From Streptomyces sp. NBC_00554 (GTDB taxonomy: Bacteria > Actinomycetota > Actinomycetes > Streptomycetales > Streptomycetaceae): DNA of 64,000 nucleotides. The notes under the pieces were generated by a model. That model saw only the letters and a program-made list of their open reading frames with translations. It was not told the origin of the DNA and did no database searches. Every line of letters begins with the position of its first letter. The first letter of the stretch is position 1. Position numbers and translations under genes: made by a program. This document shows, one piece after another, positions 8,679 through 17,778 of the stretch. The stretch covers positions 1,426,001-1,490,000 of the forward strand of contig NZ_CP107799.1 of NCBI RefSeq assembly GCF_041431135.1, read 5' to 3'.

Positions 8679-10352
8679 TCACCCGTGGTCGTGACCGATC
8701 GGATCCCCCTCCGTGTCCGTACCGGGCCCCGGACCGATACTGATCTCGAACTCGCCGTCGTACTGCTTGTGCCCCTCGATCACGGCGAGTTCGATGGCCT
8801 CGGACGCCATCTCCCCCCGCACCATGAGCGGGTCCTTGCGCAGGTCACGCATGAGCGCGACGCACATGCCGATCATGACGAGGACGAATGGGGCGGCGGC
8901 GAGGATCGTGAGGTTCTGGAGGCCGGTGAGCGCGTCGCCCTCGCTGCCGACGAGCAGCATGATGGCGGCGACTGCGCCGGTCAGGACACCCCAGAACACC
9001 ACGACGAACCGGCCGGGTTCGAGCGCGCCCTTCTGGGAGAGCGTGCCCATCACGATGGACGCGGCGTCTGCTCCGGAGACGAAGAAGATGCCGACCAGGA
9101 TCATCACGAGGAGGCTGGTGGCGGGGGCGATCGGGAACTCGGCGAGCACACCGAAGAGTTGGCCCTCGGGTGTCGACTCCCCCGCGAGCTGTCCGCTCTC
9201 CTTGAGCTTCATCGCCGTACCGCCGAAGACCGCGAACCAGACCAGGCTGACGGTGCTGGGGACGAGGATCACGCCGCCGACGAACTGCCGGATGGTGCGG
9301 CCGCGGCTGATGCGGGCGATGAACATGCCGACGAACGGCGTCCAGGAGATCCACCACGCCCAGTAGAAGACGGTCCAGCTGCCCAGCCAGGCCGCGACGC
9401 CCTCGCCGCCGCTGGCCTCGGTGCGTCCGGCGAGCTGGGGCAGGTCACCGAGGTAGGCGAAGATCGAGGTGGGCAGCAGGTCGAGGACGATGATGGTCGG
9501 GCCCGCGATGAACACGAAGACCGCGAGGATCAGGGCCAGCACCATGTTGATGTTGGACAGCCACTGGATGCCCTTCTCGACGCCGGAGACGGCCGAGGCG
9601 ACGAACGCCACCGTCAGCACGGCGATGATCGCGACGAGCAGACCGTCGCTCACCTTGTCCATCCAGTCCAGCTCGGTGAATCCGGAGCCGATCTGGAGCG
9701 CGCCCAAGCCGAGGGAAGCGGCGGAGCCGAAGACGGTGGCGACGATCGCGAGGATGTCGATCACCCGGCCCGCGGCTCCGTTGGCGTGCCGCTCGCCGAT
9801 GAGTGGGGTGAAGACCGCGCTGATCGTCTGGCGTCGGCGTTTGCGGAAGGTGCTGTAGGCGATGCCGAGGCCGACCACCGCGTAGATCGCCCAGGGGTGC
9901 AGTGTCCAGTGGAAGAGGGTCGTGGCCATCGCCGTCTCCATGCGCTCACCGGAGTCGGCGGGGGTGGTACCCGGCGGGGGCGTCGTGTAGTGCGACAGCG
10001 GCTCGCTCACGCCGTAGAACATCAGGCCGATTCCCATGCCGGCGCTGAACATCATGGCGACCCACGACACCGTACGGAACTCGGGTTCCTCGCCCTCGGC
10101 GCCCAGGTGGATCCTGCCGTAGCGGCTGATCGCGAGCCAGAGGGCGAAGACCACGAAGCAGGAGGCGGCCAGCATGAAGGCCCAACCACCGTTGTGGATC
10201 AGCCCGTTGAGCATCCTGGTCGAGACGCTCTCCAGGGAGTCGGTCGCGGCCGAGCCCCAGATCACGAACGCCACGGTGAGCACGGCGGTGACGCCGAACA
10301 CCACGCGATCGGTCCGCCCGCCGTGGGCCGTCTCGTCTCTTTGCCCCGTCAT
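8679..10352 (-). CDS. BCCT family betaine/carnitine/choline transporter
   Basis: This 557-residue membrane protein has 12 predicted transmembrane segments and BCCT hallmarks: GMGIGLMFYGVSEPLSHY (glycine-rich unwound TM3 that binds substrate and Na+), the WWISWTPFVGMFIARISRGR block (TM8 aromatic box and amphipathic loop), and a charged C-terminal tail. It probably imports glycine betaine or a similar quaternary amine for osmoprotection. The start is the ATG at 10352-10350, with a perfect hairpin 21 bp upstream separating it from the M14 peptidase gene. The C-terminus (about 45 residues after the last TM) is acidic rather than the basic osmosensor tail of BetP, so osmotic gating cannot be assumed. 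Confidence 0.92.
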   Translation of the reverse strand: MTGQRDETAHGGRTDRVVFGVTAVLTVAFVIWGSAATDSLESVSTRMLNGLIHNGGWAFMLAASCFVVFALWLAISRYGRIHLGAEGEEPEFRTVSWVAMMFSAGMGIGLMFYGVSEPLSHYTTPPPGTTPADSGERMETAMATTLFHWTLHPWAIYAVVGLGIAYSTFRKRRRQTISAVFTPLIGERHANGAAGRVIDILAIVATVFGSAASLGLGALQIGSGFTELDWMDKVSDGLLVAIIAVLTVAFVASAVSGVEKGIQWLSNINMVLALILAVFVFIAGPTIIVLDLLPTSIFAYLGDLPQLAGRTEASGGEGVAAWLGSWTVFYWAWWISWTPFVGMFIARISRGRTIRQFVGGVILVPSTVSLVWFAVFGGTAMKLKESGQLAGESTPEGQLFGVLAEFPIAPATSLLVMILVGIFFVSGADAASIVMGTLSQKGALEPGRFVVVFWGVLTGAVAAIMLLVGSEGDALTGLQNLTILAAAPFVLVMIGMCVALMRDLRKDPLMVRGEMASEAIELAVIEGHKQYDGEFEISIGPGPGTDTEGDPIGHDHG

Positions 10353-10372
10353 GGGCAGCGCCTTTCGCGGGT

Positions 10373-10406
10373 AGGGCGTATGGGTGCTATTGCACCCATA
10401 CGCCCT
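10373..10406. terminator. Perfect 15-bp hairpin between M14 peptidase and BCCT genes
   Basis: The inverted repeat AGGGCGTATGGGTGC, loop TATT, GCACCCATACGCCCT lies 28 bp after the peptidase stop and 20 bp before the transporter start. Both genes read on the minus strand. It has no T-run, as is common for actinobacterial terminators. Confidence 0.75.
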
Positions 10407-10433
10407 ATCACAGGCACGGCCGTTCTCCGCGTC

Positions 10434-11717
10434 TCAGCAGTCGGTGTCGGGCTCCCCTGCCGTGAGGTGGTACGGAGCGCGCTCATCGAGGAGCAGCGGG
10501 ACGAGTGCGCGCAGGGACTGCCGAAGGGGTACGAGTACGCCGTCGGCCTCCTGTTGTACGCGGACGCCGTGGAGGGCGAGTTCGTCGCGCAGGTCCGTGT
10601 ACTGGTCCGCCGTGAGCCGGTATCCGCAGGGCGGGTCCTGGATCACCTCGGCGGGTTCGGCCGGGTCGTTGTCCGCGCCGCCGAGGTAGACCGGGCCGGT
10701 GTCCAGATAGCCCGTGAGCCTGGCGGCCGAGGTCGCTGCCTCGACCTGCTGCCGACGCTCACCGGTGAAGGTGAACAGGCCCCCTAGCGCGGCCAGTTGG
10801 GAGTCGACCCGGCGACGGTTGTTCAGGGCCGGGTCCGCCTGTTCGGCATCCGTGAGGGGGTCGACGCGGCTCTCTATGAGGAGTCCCGCGGAGTGTTTGA
10901 CACCCGACATGTTCCGCAGGATGCGTTCCTGGCCGTCCCCCGCCACCTGCTGGATCGGATCGCCGGTCACGGGGTCCGTCCAGATGCCGTACGTGCCCGT
11001 CGAGTACCCCTCTCCCTGGGCGGCGGGCCGTACGTAGTCCAGCGACAGGGTCTGCGCCTCGTCGTGCACGGCCGTGTCCGTGTTGAGGTTGCGCGGCCAG
11101 AGGTCGAAGAGGTCCTTGTCGTAGTACGGGGGCGTGGCGCCGTACTCGTGCAGGTCGTAGACGACGTCGGGTTCGCGGTCGCGGACGACCGCTGCCATCG
11201 CGCGGGCCTCGGCGGTCTGGAGCGCGAGGTGGTCGCGGTTGATGTCGAGGCCGTCGCTGTTGCCGCGGGTGTCGGCGGCGCGGCCGTCCGGGTTGGCGGT
11301 GGGCACGACGAGCAGGGTGGTGCTCCTCAGGAAGCGCTCGGTGCTCTGATCCCGCGCGTACGCCAGGTCGCGGATCGTGGTGAGACAGCCCTCGCGCCCG
11401 GACGGCTCGTCGCCGTGCTGGCTGCACACCAGGAGCACGGTGGTGGCCGCGCGTTGGGCGCCCACCCGGACCAGTTGCAGCGGGCGGCCCTGTTTGGTCG
11501 TGCCGATCCGGGCCACCGAGACACGGTCGCTCGCCCGGTCGACGACCGCCAGGAAGTCCTGCTCCTCGGGCTGGCTGGTCCAGCGGGCTCCGTCGGTCTG
11601 CTCGAAGCCGGTGCGCGGCGGGGTCTCCGCCGCGTACGCCGGTGCGGTCAGCAGGGGCGCGGCCAGGGCCGTGGCGGTGACCGCCACGGCCAGGGCGCTG
11701 ATGCGTAAGCCGGTCAA
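10434..11717 (-). CDS. Secreted M14 family zinc carboxypeptidase
   Basis: The product is 427 residues with a Sec-type signal peptide (about 1-30, ending APAYAA). The M14 zinc site is visible: H101 and E104 in [12 protein letters not shown] and H190 in YDLHEYG. Substrate-binding NRD occurs at 160-162, and GLLIESR supplies the probable general-base glutamate. It should remove C-terminal residues from extracellular peptides. The only start that keeps the signal peptide is TTG, with GGGAG upstream. It overlaps the stop of the S15 peptidase gene (TTGA), so the two are translationally coupled. Codon 4 is the rare leucine codon TTA, which would make translation depend on the bldA tRNA. Confidence 0.88.
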   Translation of the reverse strand: MTGLRISALAVAVTATALAAPLLTAPAYAAETPPRTGFEQTDGARWTSQPEEQDFLAVVDRASDRVSVARIGTTKQGRPLQLVRVGAQRAATTVLLVCSQHGDEPSGREGCLTTIRDLAYARDQSTERFLRSTTLLVVPTANPDGRAADTRGNSDGLDINRDHLALQTAEARAMAAVVRDREPDVVYDLHEYGATPPYYDKDLFDLWPRNLNTDTAVHDEAQTLSLDYVRPAAQGEGYSTGTYGIWTDPVTGDPIQQVAGDGQERILRNMSGVKHSAGLLIESRVDPLTDAEQADPALNNRRRVDSQLAALGGLFTFTGERRQQVEAATSAARLTGYLDTGPVYLGGADNDPAEPAEVIQDPPCGYRLTADQYTDLRDELALHGVRVQQEADGVLVPLRQSLRALVPLLLDERAPYHLTAGEPDTDC

Positions 11718-13675
11718 CTGGTCTCTCCCGGGACTCGGAGGGCGGTGCTCGGGTCGCGTACGCCGTCGAGGACGGAGGCGCTCGGAGCCGCGACGGAGCC
11801 CGACGTGGCCTTGGTGAAGGCCTTGGCGCCGCCGACCAGCGGGACCTTGGCCGAGGTACGGGTCAGGTCGAGCGTCAGGGTCGGCGTGCTCGACGGCGGG
11901 TCGATGAGGTCCTTGTCGGTGCCCGCGACGATCAGGGCGAGCCGGTGGCCCTTGGGGACGACGTGGTCGGTGAAGGCGAGGTCGAGGGTGATCGTGTACG
12001 CCTTGCCGGGGGTGAGCGGCACGCCCTTGGCCTCCGAGGCGTAGTTGCCGAGGTCGGCCCAGCCGCGGCTGAAGACCGTGTAGTCGACGTCCGCGTTCTT
12101 CGACTGCGTCACCTTGAAGCAGGAGCTGTCGCCGGTCGTGCTCGGGCCCCAGCAGGTGCGGTCGGTGAGGGTGGTGATGCCCTCACCGGAGGCGGCGTAG
12201 TCGCGAATGGTGTCCGGGCCGAGGTCGACAAGTACCGCGGTGAGATGGGCCGTTGAGGACGTCGGGGTGGCGGTGACCGTCACCTTCGACGAGCCGGACA
12301 GACGCAGGTCCTTCGTCAGCGGCTGGGTGACGAAGCCGGCCTTCTCGGGGGTCGGCTGGTCGATGTAGGCGGCCCAGTCGGTCTCGCTCAGCTGCGGGTT
12401 GTCGGTGAAGGTCTCGGCTCCGGAGCCCTTGGTCAGCCCGAGGGTGCCGACGCCTGCCGCGGAGCCCGTGGCCGGGCGGAGGGTGGTCGTGTCGGTGGCG
12501 CGCGGCGGCCAGACGCCGGAGGTCACCCACTGGTCGGGGTGGCGCTCGATGTCGGCCATGGGCTCGTCGTCGATGCCGTTGTCGTAACCGAGGAGTTCGT
12601 GGTCGAACCAGCGGTGCAGGGTGTCGACCCACTCGGCGCGGCGGAAGTCGAAGGGGTCGACGTGGCCGGTCTGCGAGATCCAGATCTTGCGGTCGACGCC
12701 GTTCTCGGCGAGGGCGTCCCACCACGGGCCGACGTGCTGGGTGCGGACGTTGAGGTCCTGAGCACCGTGGATCAGGAAGACGCTGGCCTTGACCTTGCTC
12801 GCGTCCTTCACGTAGTCGCGCTCGGTCCAGAACGGGGTCCAGTCACCGGTGCGCGGCGCCCCGTCGACGATCTTCTGCTGGACGGCGGCGCACTTGGCGC
12901 GGGCGTCGGGGCTGTCGACGTAGTCGGACAGCCAGTCAGGGCCTGAGTCGTAGAGTGGGGCGCCCTCGCTGAAGTAGTAGTCGTACCAGGAGGAGATGGC
13001 GCTGATCGGCACGATGGTTTCCAGGCCCTTGACGCCGGTGGCGGCAACGCCGTTGGCGATGGTGCCGTCCCAGCTCTTGCCGATCATTCCGGTCTTGCCG
13101 TTGGTCCAGGTCGCCTTGGACGTGGCGGTCCCGGTGCGGGTGGTGTACGCCTTGGCCCGGCCGTTGAGCCAGTCGACGACCGCCTTCGCGGACTGGATGT
13201 CGGAGCGGCCTCCCACGTCCACACAGCCGTCGGAGCGGTTGGTGCCGGCCAGGTCGACGCCGACGAAGGCGTAGCCGCGGGGCACGAAGTAGTTGTCGTA
13301 GAACAGCGGCATCTGGACGACGTTGCCGTTCGCGTCGTACGTCTTCTTCTGGCTCTCATTGCCGCGTCCGCAGCAGGAGTAGTACGGGCTGGCGTCCATG
13401 ATCACGGGTATCTTGCGGCCCTGCGCGGCGAGTTCGCGGGGCCGGACGATGTCGACGGCGACGCGGTCGGCCTTCCCGTCGCTGTCGCCGTCGAGGCCGG
13501 TGTCCACCCACACGGATTCGCGGATCGCGTTGTCGTACGAGTAGATCGGGGTGCTCTCCCGCGGGGCACTGTGTGCAGCGACCGGGGTGAGCAGGATTGC
13601 CATCAGGGCGGCCGTGGCCGCCGTCGCGAGCGTTCTCCAGGTCGTGAAGCGCATACGGCGCGCACGTATCGGCAT
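11714..13675 (-). CDS. Secreted Xaa-Pro dipeptidyl-peptidase (S15 family)
   Basis: This 653-residue secreted alpha/beta hydrolase has a signal peptide at about 1-37 ([13 protein letters not shown]). The S15 catalytic triad is visible as S201 in GKSWDGT, D307 in HGAQDLNV and H338 in [10 protein letters not shown], followed by the C-terminal jelly-roll domain (about 430-620) typical of X-Pro dipeptidyl-peptidases and cocaine-esterase relatives. It would cleave Xaa-Pro dipeptides from N-termini outside the cell. A second ATG seven codons downstream is an equally possible start. It is the first gene of a coupled pair with the M14 peptidase, suggesting joint breakdown of extracellular proline-rich peptides. 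It is divergent from the secreted M1 aminopeptidase. Confidence 0.92.
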   Translation of the reverse strand: MPIRARRMRFTTWRTLATAATAALMAILLTPVAAHSAPRESTPIYSYDNAIRESVWVDTGLDGDSDGKADRVAVDIVRPRELAAQGRKIPVIMDASPYYSCCGRGNESQKKTYDANGNVVQMPLFYDNYFVPRGYAFVGVDLAGTNRSDGCVDVGGRSDIQSAKAVVDWLNGRAKAYTTRTGTATSKATWTNGKTGMIGKSWDGTIANGVAATGVKGLETIVPISAISSWYDYYFSEGAPLYDSGPDWLSDYVDSPDARAKCAAVQQKIVDGAPRTGDWTPFWTERDYVKDASKVKASVFLIHGAQDLNVRTQHVGPWWDALAENGVDRKIWISQTGHVDPFDFRRAEWVDTLHRWFDHELLGYDNGIDDEPMADIERHPDQWVTSGVWPPRATDTTTLRPATGSAAGVGTLGLTKGSGAETFTDNPQLSETDWAAYIDQPTPEKAGFVTQPLTKDLRLSGSSKVTVTATPTSSTAHLTAVLVDLGPDTIRDYAASGEGITTLTDRTCWGPSTTGDSSCFKVTQSKNADVDYTVFSRGWADLGNYASEAKGVPLTPGKAYTITLDLAFTDHVVPKGHRLALIVAGTDKDLIDPPSSTPTLTLDLTRTSAKVPLVGGAKAFTKATSGSVAAPSASVLDGVRDPSTALRVPGETS

Positions 13676-13857
13676 GCGCGGAAGGTACCCCGGTCAACTC
13701 CCGTGCAAAAGAGGGTCTGTGAAAGGTCTGTGGGGCGGGATTGCTCATGACGGCCGAATGGCGATCGTGTGACAGGGGTGGCCGTGGACATGACCGGGGC
13801 CACAGGGTCTGAATAGGCTCCGGACAGACTTCACGGCCCTACGACTTGGAGCTTGAC

Positions 13858-15369
13858 GTGCACCGCAGACTCATCGCCCCGGGCGCTCTCGCGGCCTCCT
13901 TCCTGCTGGCGATCCCGGCATCGGCGGCCAGCTACTCCCCCGGGGCGCCGGGCATCGGCGACCCCTACTACCCGGCCTACGGCAACGGCGGATACGACGT
14001 CTCGCACTACGATCTGCGGCTCCAGTACCAGCCGCAGACGGATGAGTTGGAGGGTACGGCGACCCTCCTGGCGACCACCAAGCAGGATCTCTCCCGCTTC
14101 AATCTGGACTTTCTGCTCGATGTGAGCGAGGTGCGGGTCAATGGCGCGAAGGCGTCGTTCGCCACCTCCGGGGAGCACGAACTGGAGATCACCCCGAAGA
14201 CGCCGCTGGCCAAGGGCAAGACCGTGACCATCGTGGTGCGTTACAGCGGTGTGCCGTCGTCGAAGACGGCGTACGGCTTCACCAGCTGGCACCGCACGCC
14301 GGACGGCGGCGTCGGCGCGAACGAGCCCGAGGCGGCGTGGTGGTGGTTCCCGAGCAACGACCACCCGCTCGACAAGGCGACGTACGACGTGTCCGTGGCC
14401 GTTCCCGACGGAACCCAGGCCATCTCCAACGGCACGCTCCAGTCGACCAGTTCACGGCTCGGCTGGACGCGCTACAACTGGCGGTCCAACAAGCCGCAGG
14501 CCACATATCTCGCGACGCTCGCGGTGGGCAAGTTCGACATCACGACCGGGACGACCGAGAGCGGTATCCCGGTCATCAACGCGTACAGCAAGGACCTGGG
14601 CGACAACGCCGGGGCGGCGCGGGCGAGCATCGAGCGCACCGGTGAGGTCGCCGACTTCCTCACGGAGTACTTCGGTCCTTACCCCTTCAACGCGCTCGGC
14701 GGGTACGTCCCCAACACCACCACCGGGTACGCGCTGGAGACGCAGACGCGGCCGTTCTACAGCCCGCGCCAGTTCGCGAACGGCTCGAACGTGTCGGTCG
14801 TCGTCCATGAGCTCGCCCACCAGTGGTACGGGGACGAGGTGTCCGTCGCCGGGTGGAAGGACATCTGGATCAACGAGGGCTTCGCCCGGTACGCGCAGTG
14901 GCTGTGGTCGGAGCACGAGGGTGAGGGGACGGCGCAGGAGCTCGCGGACTACGTGTACGCGTCGCACCCGGCGGACGACGCCTTCTGGACGGTCGCGCCC
15001 GGGGATCCGGGTCCGGAGAACCAGTTCGACATCGCGGTCTACGACCGAGGGGCACTCGCCATTCAGGCGCTGCGCAACGAGATCGGGGACGACGCGTTCT
15101 TCGCCGTCCTGAAGGGGTGGCCGAGCGAGCACGCGTATGGGAACGCGTCGGTCGGTGACTTCCAGAAGTACGCGGAGGACGTGTCCGGCCTGTCGCTCGG
15201 CTCGCTCTTCGACACCTGGCTGTTCCAGCCGTCGAAGCCGGGGGCGCCTGCGGCGCAGGGCGCGTCGATCGCCCGGGCCGCGGGGACGGACGGGGCTGCT
15301 TCGGGGACTCCTTCTCAGCCGAAGTCCTGGAAGAAGATCGCCGCGACCGACTCGGTGCACGATCACTGA
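13858..15369 (+). CDS. Secreted M1 family metallo-aminopeptidase
   Basis: The 503-residue protein has a signal peptide (about 1-24, LLAIPASA) and the gluzincin motif HELAH (317-321) with the third zinc ligand E340 in WINEGFA, 18 residues on, exactly the M1 spacing. The exopeptidase-type loop is somewhat degenerate compared with GAMEN. It likely trims N-terminal residues from extracellular peptides. The GTG start is favoured by GGAG at 13848-13851. The C-terminal 50 residues are low-complexity Ala/Gly/Ser-rich. Its last 7 bases overlap the end of the convergent PfkB kinase gene. With the divergent S15/M14 pair it forms a three-enzyme secreted peptidase locus. Confidence 0.92.
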   Translation: MHRRLIAPGALAASFLLAIPASAASYSPGAPGIGDPYYPAYGNGGYDVSHYDLRLQYQPQTDELEGTATLLATTKQDLSRFNLDFLLDVSEVRVNGAKASFATSGEHELEITPKTPLAKGKTVTIVVRYSGVPSSKTAYGFTSWHRTPDGGVGANEPEAAWWWFPSNDHPLDKATYDVSVAVPDGTQAISNGTLQSTSSRLGWTRYNWRSNKPQATYLATLAVGKFDITTGTTESGIPVINAYSKDLGDNAGAARASIERTGEVADFLTEYFGPYPFNALGGYVPNTTTGYALETQTRPFYSPRQFANGSNVSVVVHELAHQWYGDEVSVAGWKDIWINEGFARYAQWLWSEHEGEGTAQELADYVYASHPADDAFWTVAPGDPGPENQFDIAVYDRGALAIQALRNEIGDDAFFAVLKGWPSEHAYGNASVGDFQKYAEDVSGLSLGSLFDTWLFQPSKPGAPAAQGASIARAAGTDGAASGTPSQPKSWKKIAATDSVHDH

Positions 15370-16304
15370 GGTGTGACGTGAGGCGGGTGGGCGCCATCGG
15401 CTTCCAACTCCTTGACGCGGGTCAGGAGTTCCTCGCGGCTGATGGCGTCCGCCCGCGTCGACGGCACGGTGCAGGCGTGGGCGCCGGCCACCGCGCCGTA
15501 CAGGGCGCAACGCTTGGGCGGCTCGCCGGCCAGCCATCCGAGGAGGAAGCCTGAGGCGAAGGCGTCGCCCGCGCCGTTGGAGTCCACCACCGGGGCGGGG
15601 GGTGTGACCGCCGGGATGTGGGTCACCTCGTCGTCCGCCAGCAGGTACGCGCCGTCGGCTCCGGCCATGGCGACGACCACCTCTGCCCGGCCCCGCTCGA
15701 CGATCTGCCGCATCGTCCGCTCCGGGTCGGGCAGCGCGGTGGTGGACACGAACACGACGTCGGCGGCGTGGGCGAACGCCTCGTGGTAGGGATTCTCGCC
15801 GTCCCAGTTGTGCAGGTCGGTCGAGAGGGTCACCCCGGCCTCCCGCAGCGCGAGGAGCGTGAAGGCGCACGGGTAGGTGATGACGACATGCGCGTGACGG
15901 CTGGCCCCGGCCAGCGCCCGGACCGTCTCCTCGGGCAGCCGGTCGGTCTCCCGCGAGCGGCTCTCGTCGTACAGCGACAGCCGCCGTCCTTCGGGGTCCA
16001 CGAGATTGACCGCGCGCTTGGTGCCGCCGGGCTGGTGGACCTCGGTGAGCGGGATGCCCCGGTCGCGGTGCAGCGCGCGGATCAGCTCGCCCTCGTGGTC
16101 GTCGCCGATCATGTCGAGGTGGTGCGTGCGCAGGCCCAGGGTGTGCACGCCGAGGGCGACGAAGTCCCCGCTCTGGCCGGCGCGGGTCTCGATGCCGGGC
16201 CGGATCATGTAACTGTCGGCGTACGGGAGCGGGAGTTCGGGGACGTACACGATCGTGTCCACGCCCGAGCCTCCCAGGACGAGGACGTCGATCTCGGTGC
16301 TCAT
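15363..16304 (-). CDS. PfkB family carbohydrate kinase
   Basis: This 313-residue kinase of the ribokinase/PfkB fold begins MSTEIDVLVLGGSGVDTIVY. It carries the second PfkB signature as DSNGAGDAFASGFLLGWLAG, with the catalytic aspartate in GAGD, and the N-terminal substrate motif AGQSGDFVALG. It phosphorylates a sugar or nucleoside-like alcohol with ATP; the substrate cannot be read from sequence. GAGAGGAA precedes the ATG. A 14-bp perfect inverted repeat with CTTGC/GCAAG cores lies about 50 bp upstream and may be an operator. The 3' end overlaps that of the aminopeptidase gene by 7 bp. Confidence 0.9.
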   Translation of the reverse strand: MSTEIDVLVLGGSGVDTIVYVPELPLPYADSYMIRPGIETRAGQSGDFVALGVHTLGLRTHHLDMIGDDHEGELIRALHRDRGIPLTEVHQPGGTKRAVNLVDPEGRRLSLYDESRSRETDRLPEETVRALAGASRHAHVVITYPCAFTLLALREAGVTLSTDLHNWDGENPYHEAFAHAADVVFVSTTALPDPERTMRQIVERGRAEVVVAMAGADGAYLLADDEVTHIPAVTPPAPVVDSNGAGDAFASGFLLGWLAGEPPKRCALYGAVAGAHACTVPSTRADAISREELLTRVKELEADGAHPPHVTPQ

Positions 16305-16354
16305 GGGGTTCCTCTCGGCTCTGAGCAGGTGAGTCAAGCAGGGTCCGCCAGGTC

Positions 16355-16393
16355 CGGCAATGACTTGCAGAATCTTTCCGCAAGTCATTGCCG
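16355..16393. promoter_or_regulatory. 14-bp inverted repeat upstream of the PfkB gene
   Basis: CGGCAATGACTTGC and GCAAGTCATTGCCG are perfect complements around an 11-base spacer, AGAATCTTTCC. The element lies 27 bp after the macro-domain gene stop and 51 bp before the PfkB start, both on the minus strand. It can serve as a terminator or an operator. The CTTGCAG half-site resembles what I recall of MalR-type boxes in Streptomyces amylase promoters, but that is only a resemblance. Confidence 0.6.
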
Positions 16394-16419
16394 TTGCTCT
16401 GCTTGGCTGTTGGCGGTAC

Positions 16420-16899
16420 TCAGCCCCCGTGGTCGTACACCGTCGCAGCGATCCCCGGCTTCACCAGCCGCTCCATGACGAGCGGCTCCACGCGGGACCA
16501 CTTGCCACCGGCCAGACCGCAGCCGATCCGGGGCATGTGGACGGACGCACCGAGCCCGGCGGCTTTGCCGGCCAGCAGTCCGAGGGCGGCGTCGATGGCC
16601 TCGTAGCGCACGGGCACCCCCTTGCTGCCCGTGCGTATGCCCCGCTGGCCGACCAGGTTCGCCACCCACACGTACCGCTCGACCTGGACGAACTGCGCCG
16701 CCCCCAGGCCGAAGTCGTTGCGTGCGCGGTCCCGGTGCCAGGCTCGGTACGCCGCCTCGGGTTCCGGCCAGCGGCGGGAGACGGCGAGTACGAAGCCCTT
16801 CCCCCATCCCCCGATGTCGTTGCAGACATGGGCGATCACCTTGACGCCTTTCCCCAATGGCACGGTGGCGTCACCGCGAACGTACGCGATCTCTGACAT
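16420..16899 (-). CDS. Macro domain protein (ADP-ribose binding, TARG1/YmdB-like)
   Basis: The 159-residue protein is a single macro domain: MSEIAYVRGDATVPLG, then the VIAHVCNDIGGWGKGFVLAVSRRWP loop that binds the distal ribose, and MPRIGCGLAGGKWSRVEPL with the glycine-rich diphosphate loop. The Asn-Asp pair and GCGLAGG are typical of the ALC1/TARG1/DarG type. Members bind ADP-ribose derivatives, and some reverse ADP-ribosylation of proteins or DNA. No adjacent DarT-like ADP-ribosyltransferase is present, so it is not an obvious toxin-antitoxin pair. It is divergent from the MerR gene across 159 bp that contains a tandem repeat. Confidence 0.88.
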   Translation of the reverse strand: MSEIAYVRGDATVPLGKGVKVIAHVCNDIGGWGKGFVLAVSRRWPEPEAAYRAWHRDRARNDFGLGAAQFVQVERYVWVANLVGQRGIRTGSKGVPVRYEAIDAALGLLAGKAAGLGASVHMPRIGCGLAGGKWSRVEPLVMERLVKPGIAATVYDHGG

Positions 16900-16990
16900 G
16901 ACGCCACGGTAGGCGGTGCCACTGACAGTGACCGTCGGGCGGGCGGACAGCGGGGCGCGGCTTTCACAACACTGGTGAGACAGCAATACT

Positions 16991-17040
16991 GTTGCACCTG
17001 ATCGCTGCACAACCCGTTGCATCCGACCGCTGCACAACCC
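16991..17040 (+). repeat. Two tandem 25-bp repeats upstream of the MerR gene
   Basis: GTTGCACCTGATCGCTGCAC plus AACCC (16991-17015) is followed directly by a near-copy, GTTGCATCCGACCGCTGCAC plus AACCC (17016-17040). The pair ends 18 bp before the MerR start codon and sits in the divergent promoter region shared with the macro gene. Each unit has GTTGCA and TGCACAAC halves, giving an inverted character suitable for a dimeric regulator. Confidence 0.7.
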
Positions 17041-17058
17041 GGAGAGGCAGGATCCGCC

Positions 17059-17757
17059 ATGACCACGGACACCGAGGAGCCGGCGCTCACGGTCGATGAG
17101 CTGGCCGCGCGTGCGGGGGTCACGGTCCGTACGGTCCGTTTCTACAGCACCAAGGGGCTGCTGCCGCCGCCGGTGATCGGTCCTCGGCGCGTGGGGCACT
17201 ACAGCCAGGAGCATCTGGCCCGGCTCGCGCTCATCGAGGAGTTGCAGCGCCAGGGCATGACGCTGGCCGCGATCGAGCGTCATCTCCAGCAGCTGCCGGC
17301 CGGCCTGAGCGCCCACGACCTCGCCATCCACCGTGCCGTGGTGGCCTCCTGGGCGCCCGACGCGGCGGAGGACGTGACGCGCGAGGAGCTGGAGCGGCGG
17401 GCAGGGCGCTCACTGGGCGAGGAGGAGCTGGACCGGCTCGCCGCGATGAGCGTCATCACTCGGACCGCGGACTCGTTCCGCGTGGACCCGGGGTTGCTGC
17501 GGCTCGGCGTACAGCTCCTCGACGTACCCATCGCGCACGAGACGATCCTCGCGGCCCGGACCGTACTCCTTGAGCACTCGCGCGCGGCGGCCCACGAGCT
17601 GTCCGCGCTGCTGCGTGACGCGGTGGGCGAGCGCGAGTCCGTGGCGGCGGTGAAGTCGCTGTCGGCGCATATGCAGCCGCTGGTGGTGCAGGCGCTGCTG
17701 ACCACGTTCCAGCGCTCGCTGAAGGAAGAGCTCCGGGAGTGGCTCAAGGAGTCCTGA
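17059..17757 (+). CDS. MerR family transcriptional regulator
   Basis: The 232-residue protein has a MerR winged-helix domain at about 10-85 (LTVDELAARAGVTVRTVRFY, then GHYSQEHLARLALIEELQRQGM, then TLAAIERHL). It has a longer-than-usual C-terminal region (about 95-232) predicted helical, with no cysteine cluster for metal sensing and no recognisable drug-binding domain. The ATG follows GGAGAGG at 17041-17047. Tandem 25-bp repeats just upstream are a good candidate for its own operator. The effector and targets are unknown. It is convergent with the SDR gene, 21 bp apart. Confidence 0.88.
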   Translation: MTTDTEEPALTVDELAARAGVTVRTVRFYSTKGLLPPPVIGPRRVGHYSQEHLARLALIEELQRQGMTLAAIERHLQQLPAGLSAHDLAIHRAVVASWAPDAAEDVTREELERRAGRSLGEEELDRLAAMSVITRTADSFRVDPGLLRLGVQLLDVPIAHETILAARTVLLEHSRAAAHELSALLRDAVGERESVAAVKSLSAHMQPLVVQALLTTFQRSLKEELREWLKES

Positions 17758-17778
17758 GCCACCCGGCTCCGCAAGCAA

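Noticed and set aside
16420..16899. Macro-domain gene as antitoxin of a DarTG-like toxin-antitoxin pair
   Set aside because: No DarT-like ADP-ribosyltransferase gene lies next to it; neighbours are a MerR regulator and a sugar kinase.
16991..17040. CRISPR-like reading of the 25-bp repeats
   Set aside because: Only two abutting copies, no spacers and no cas genes.
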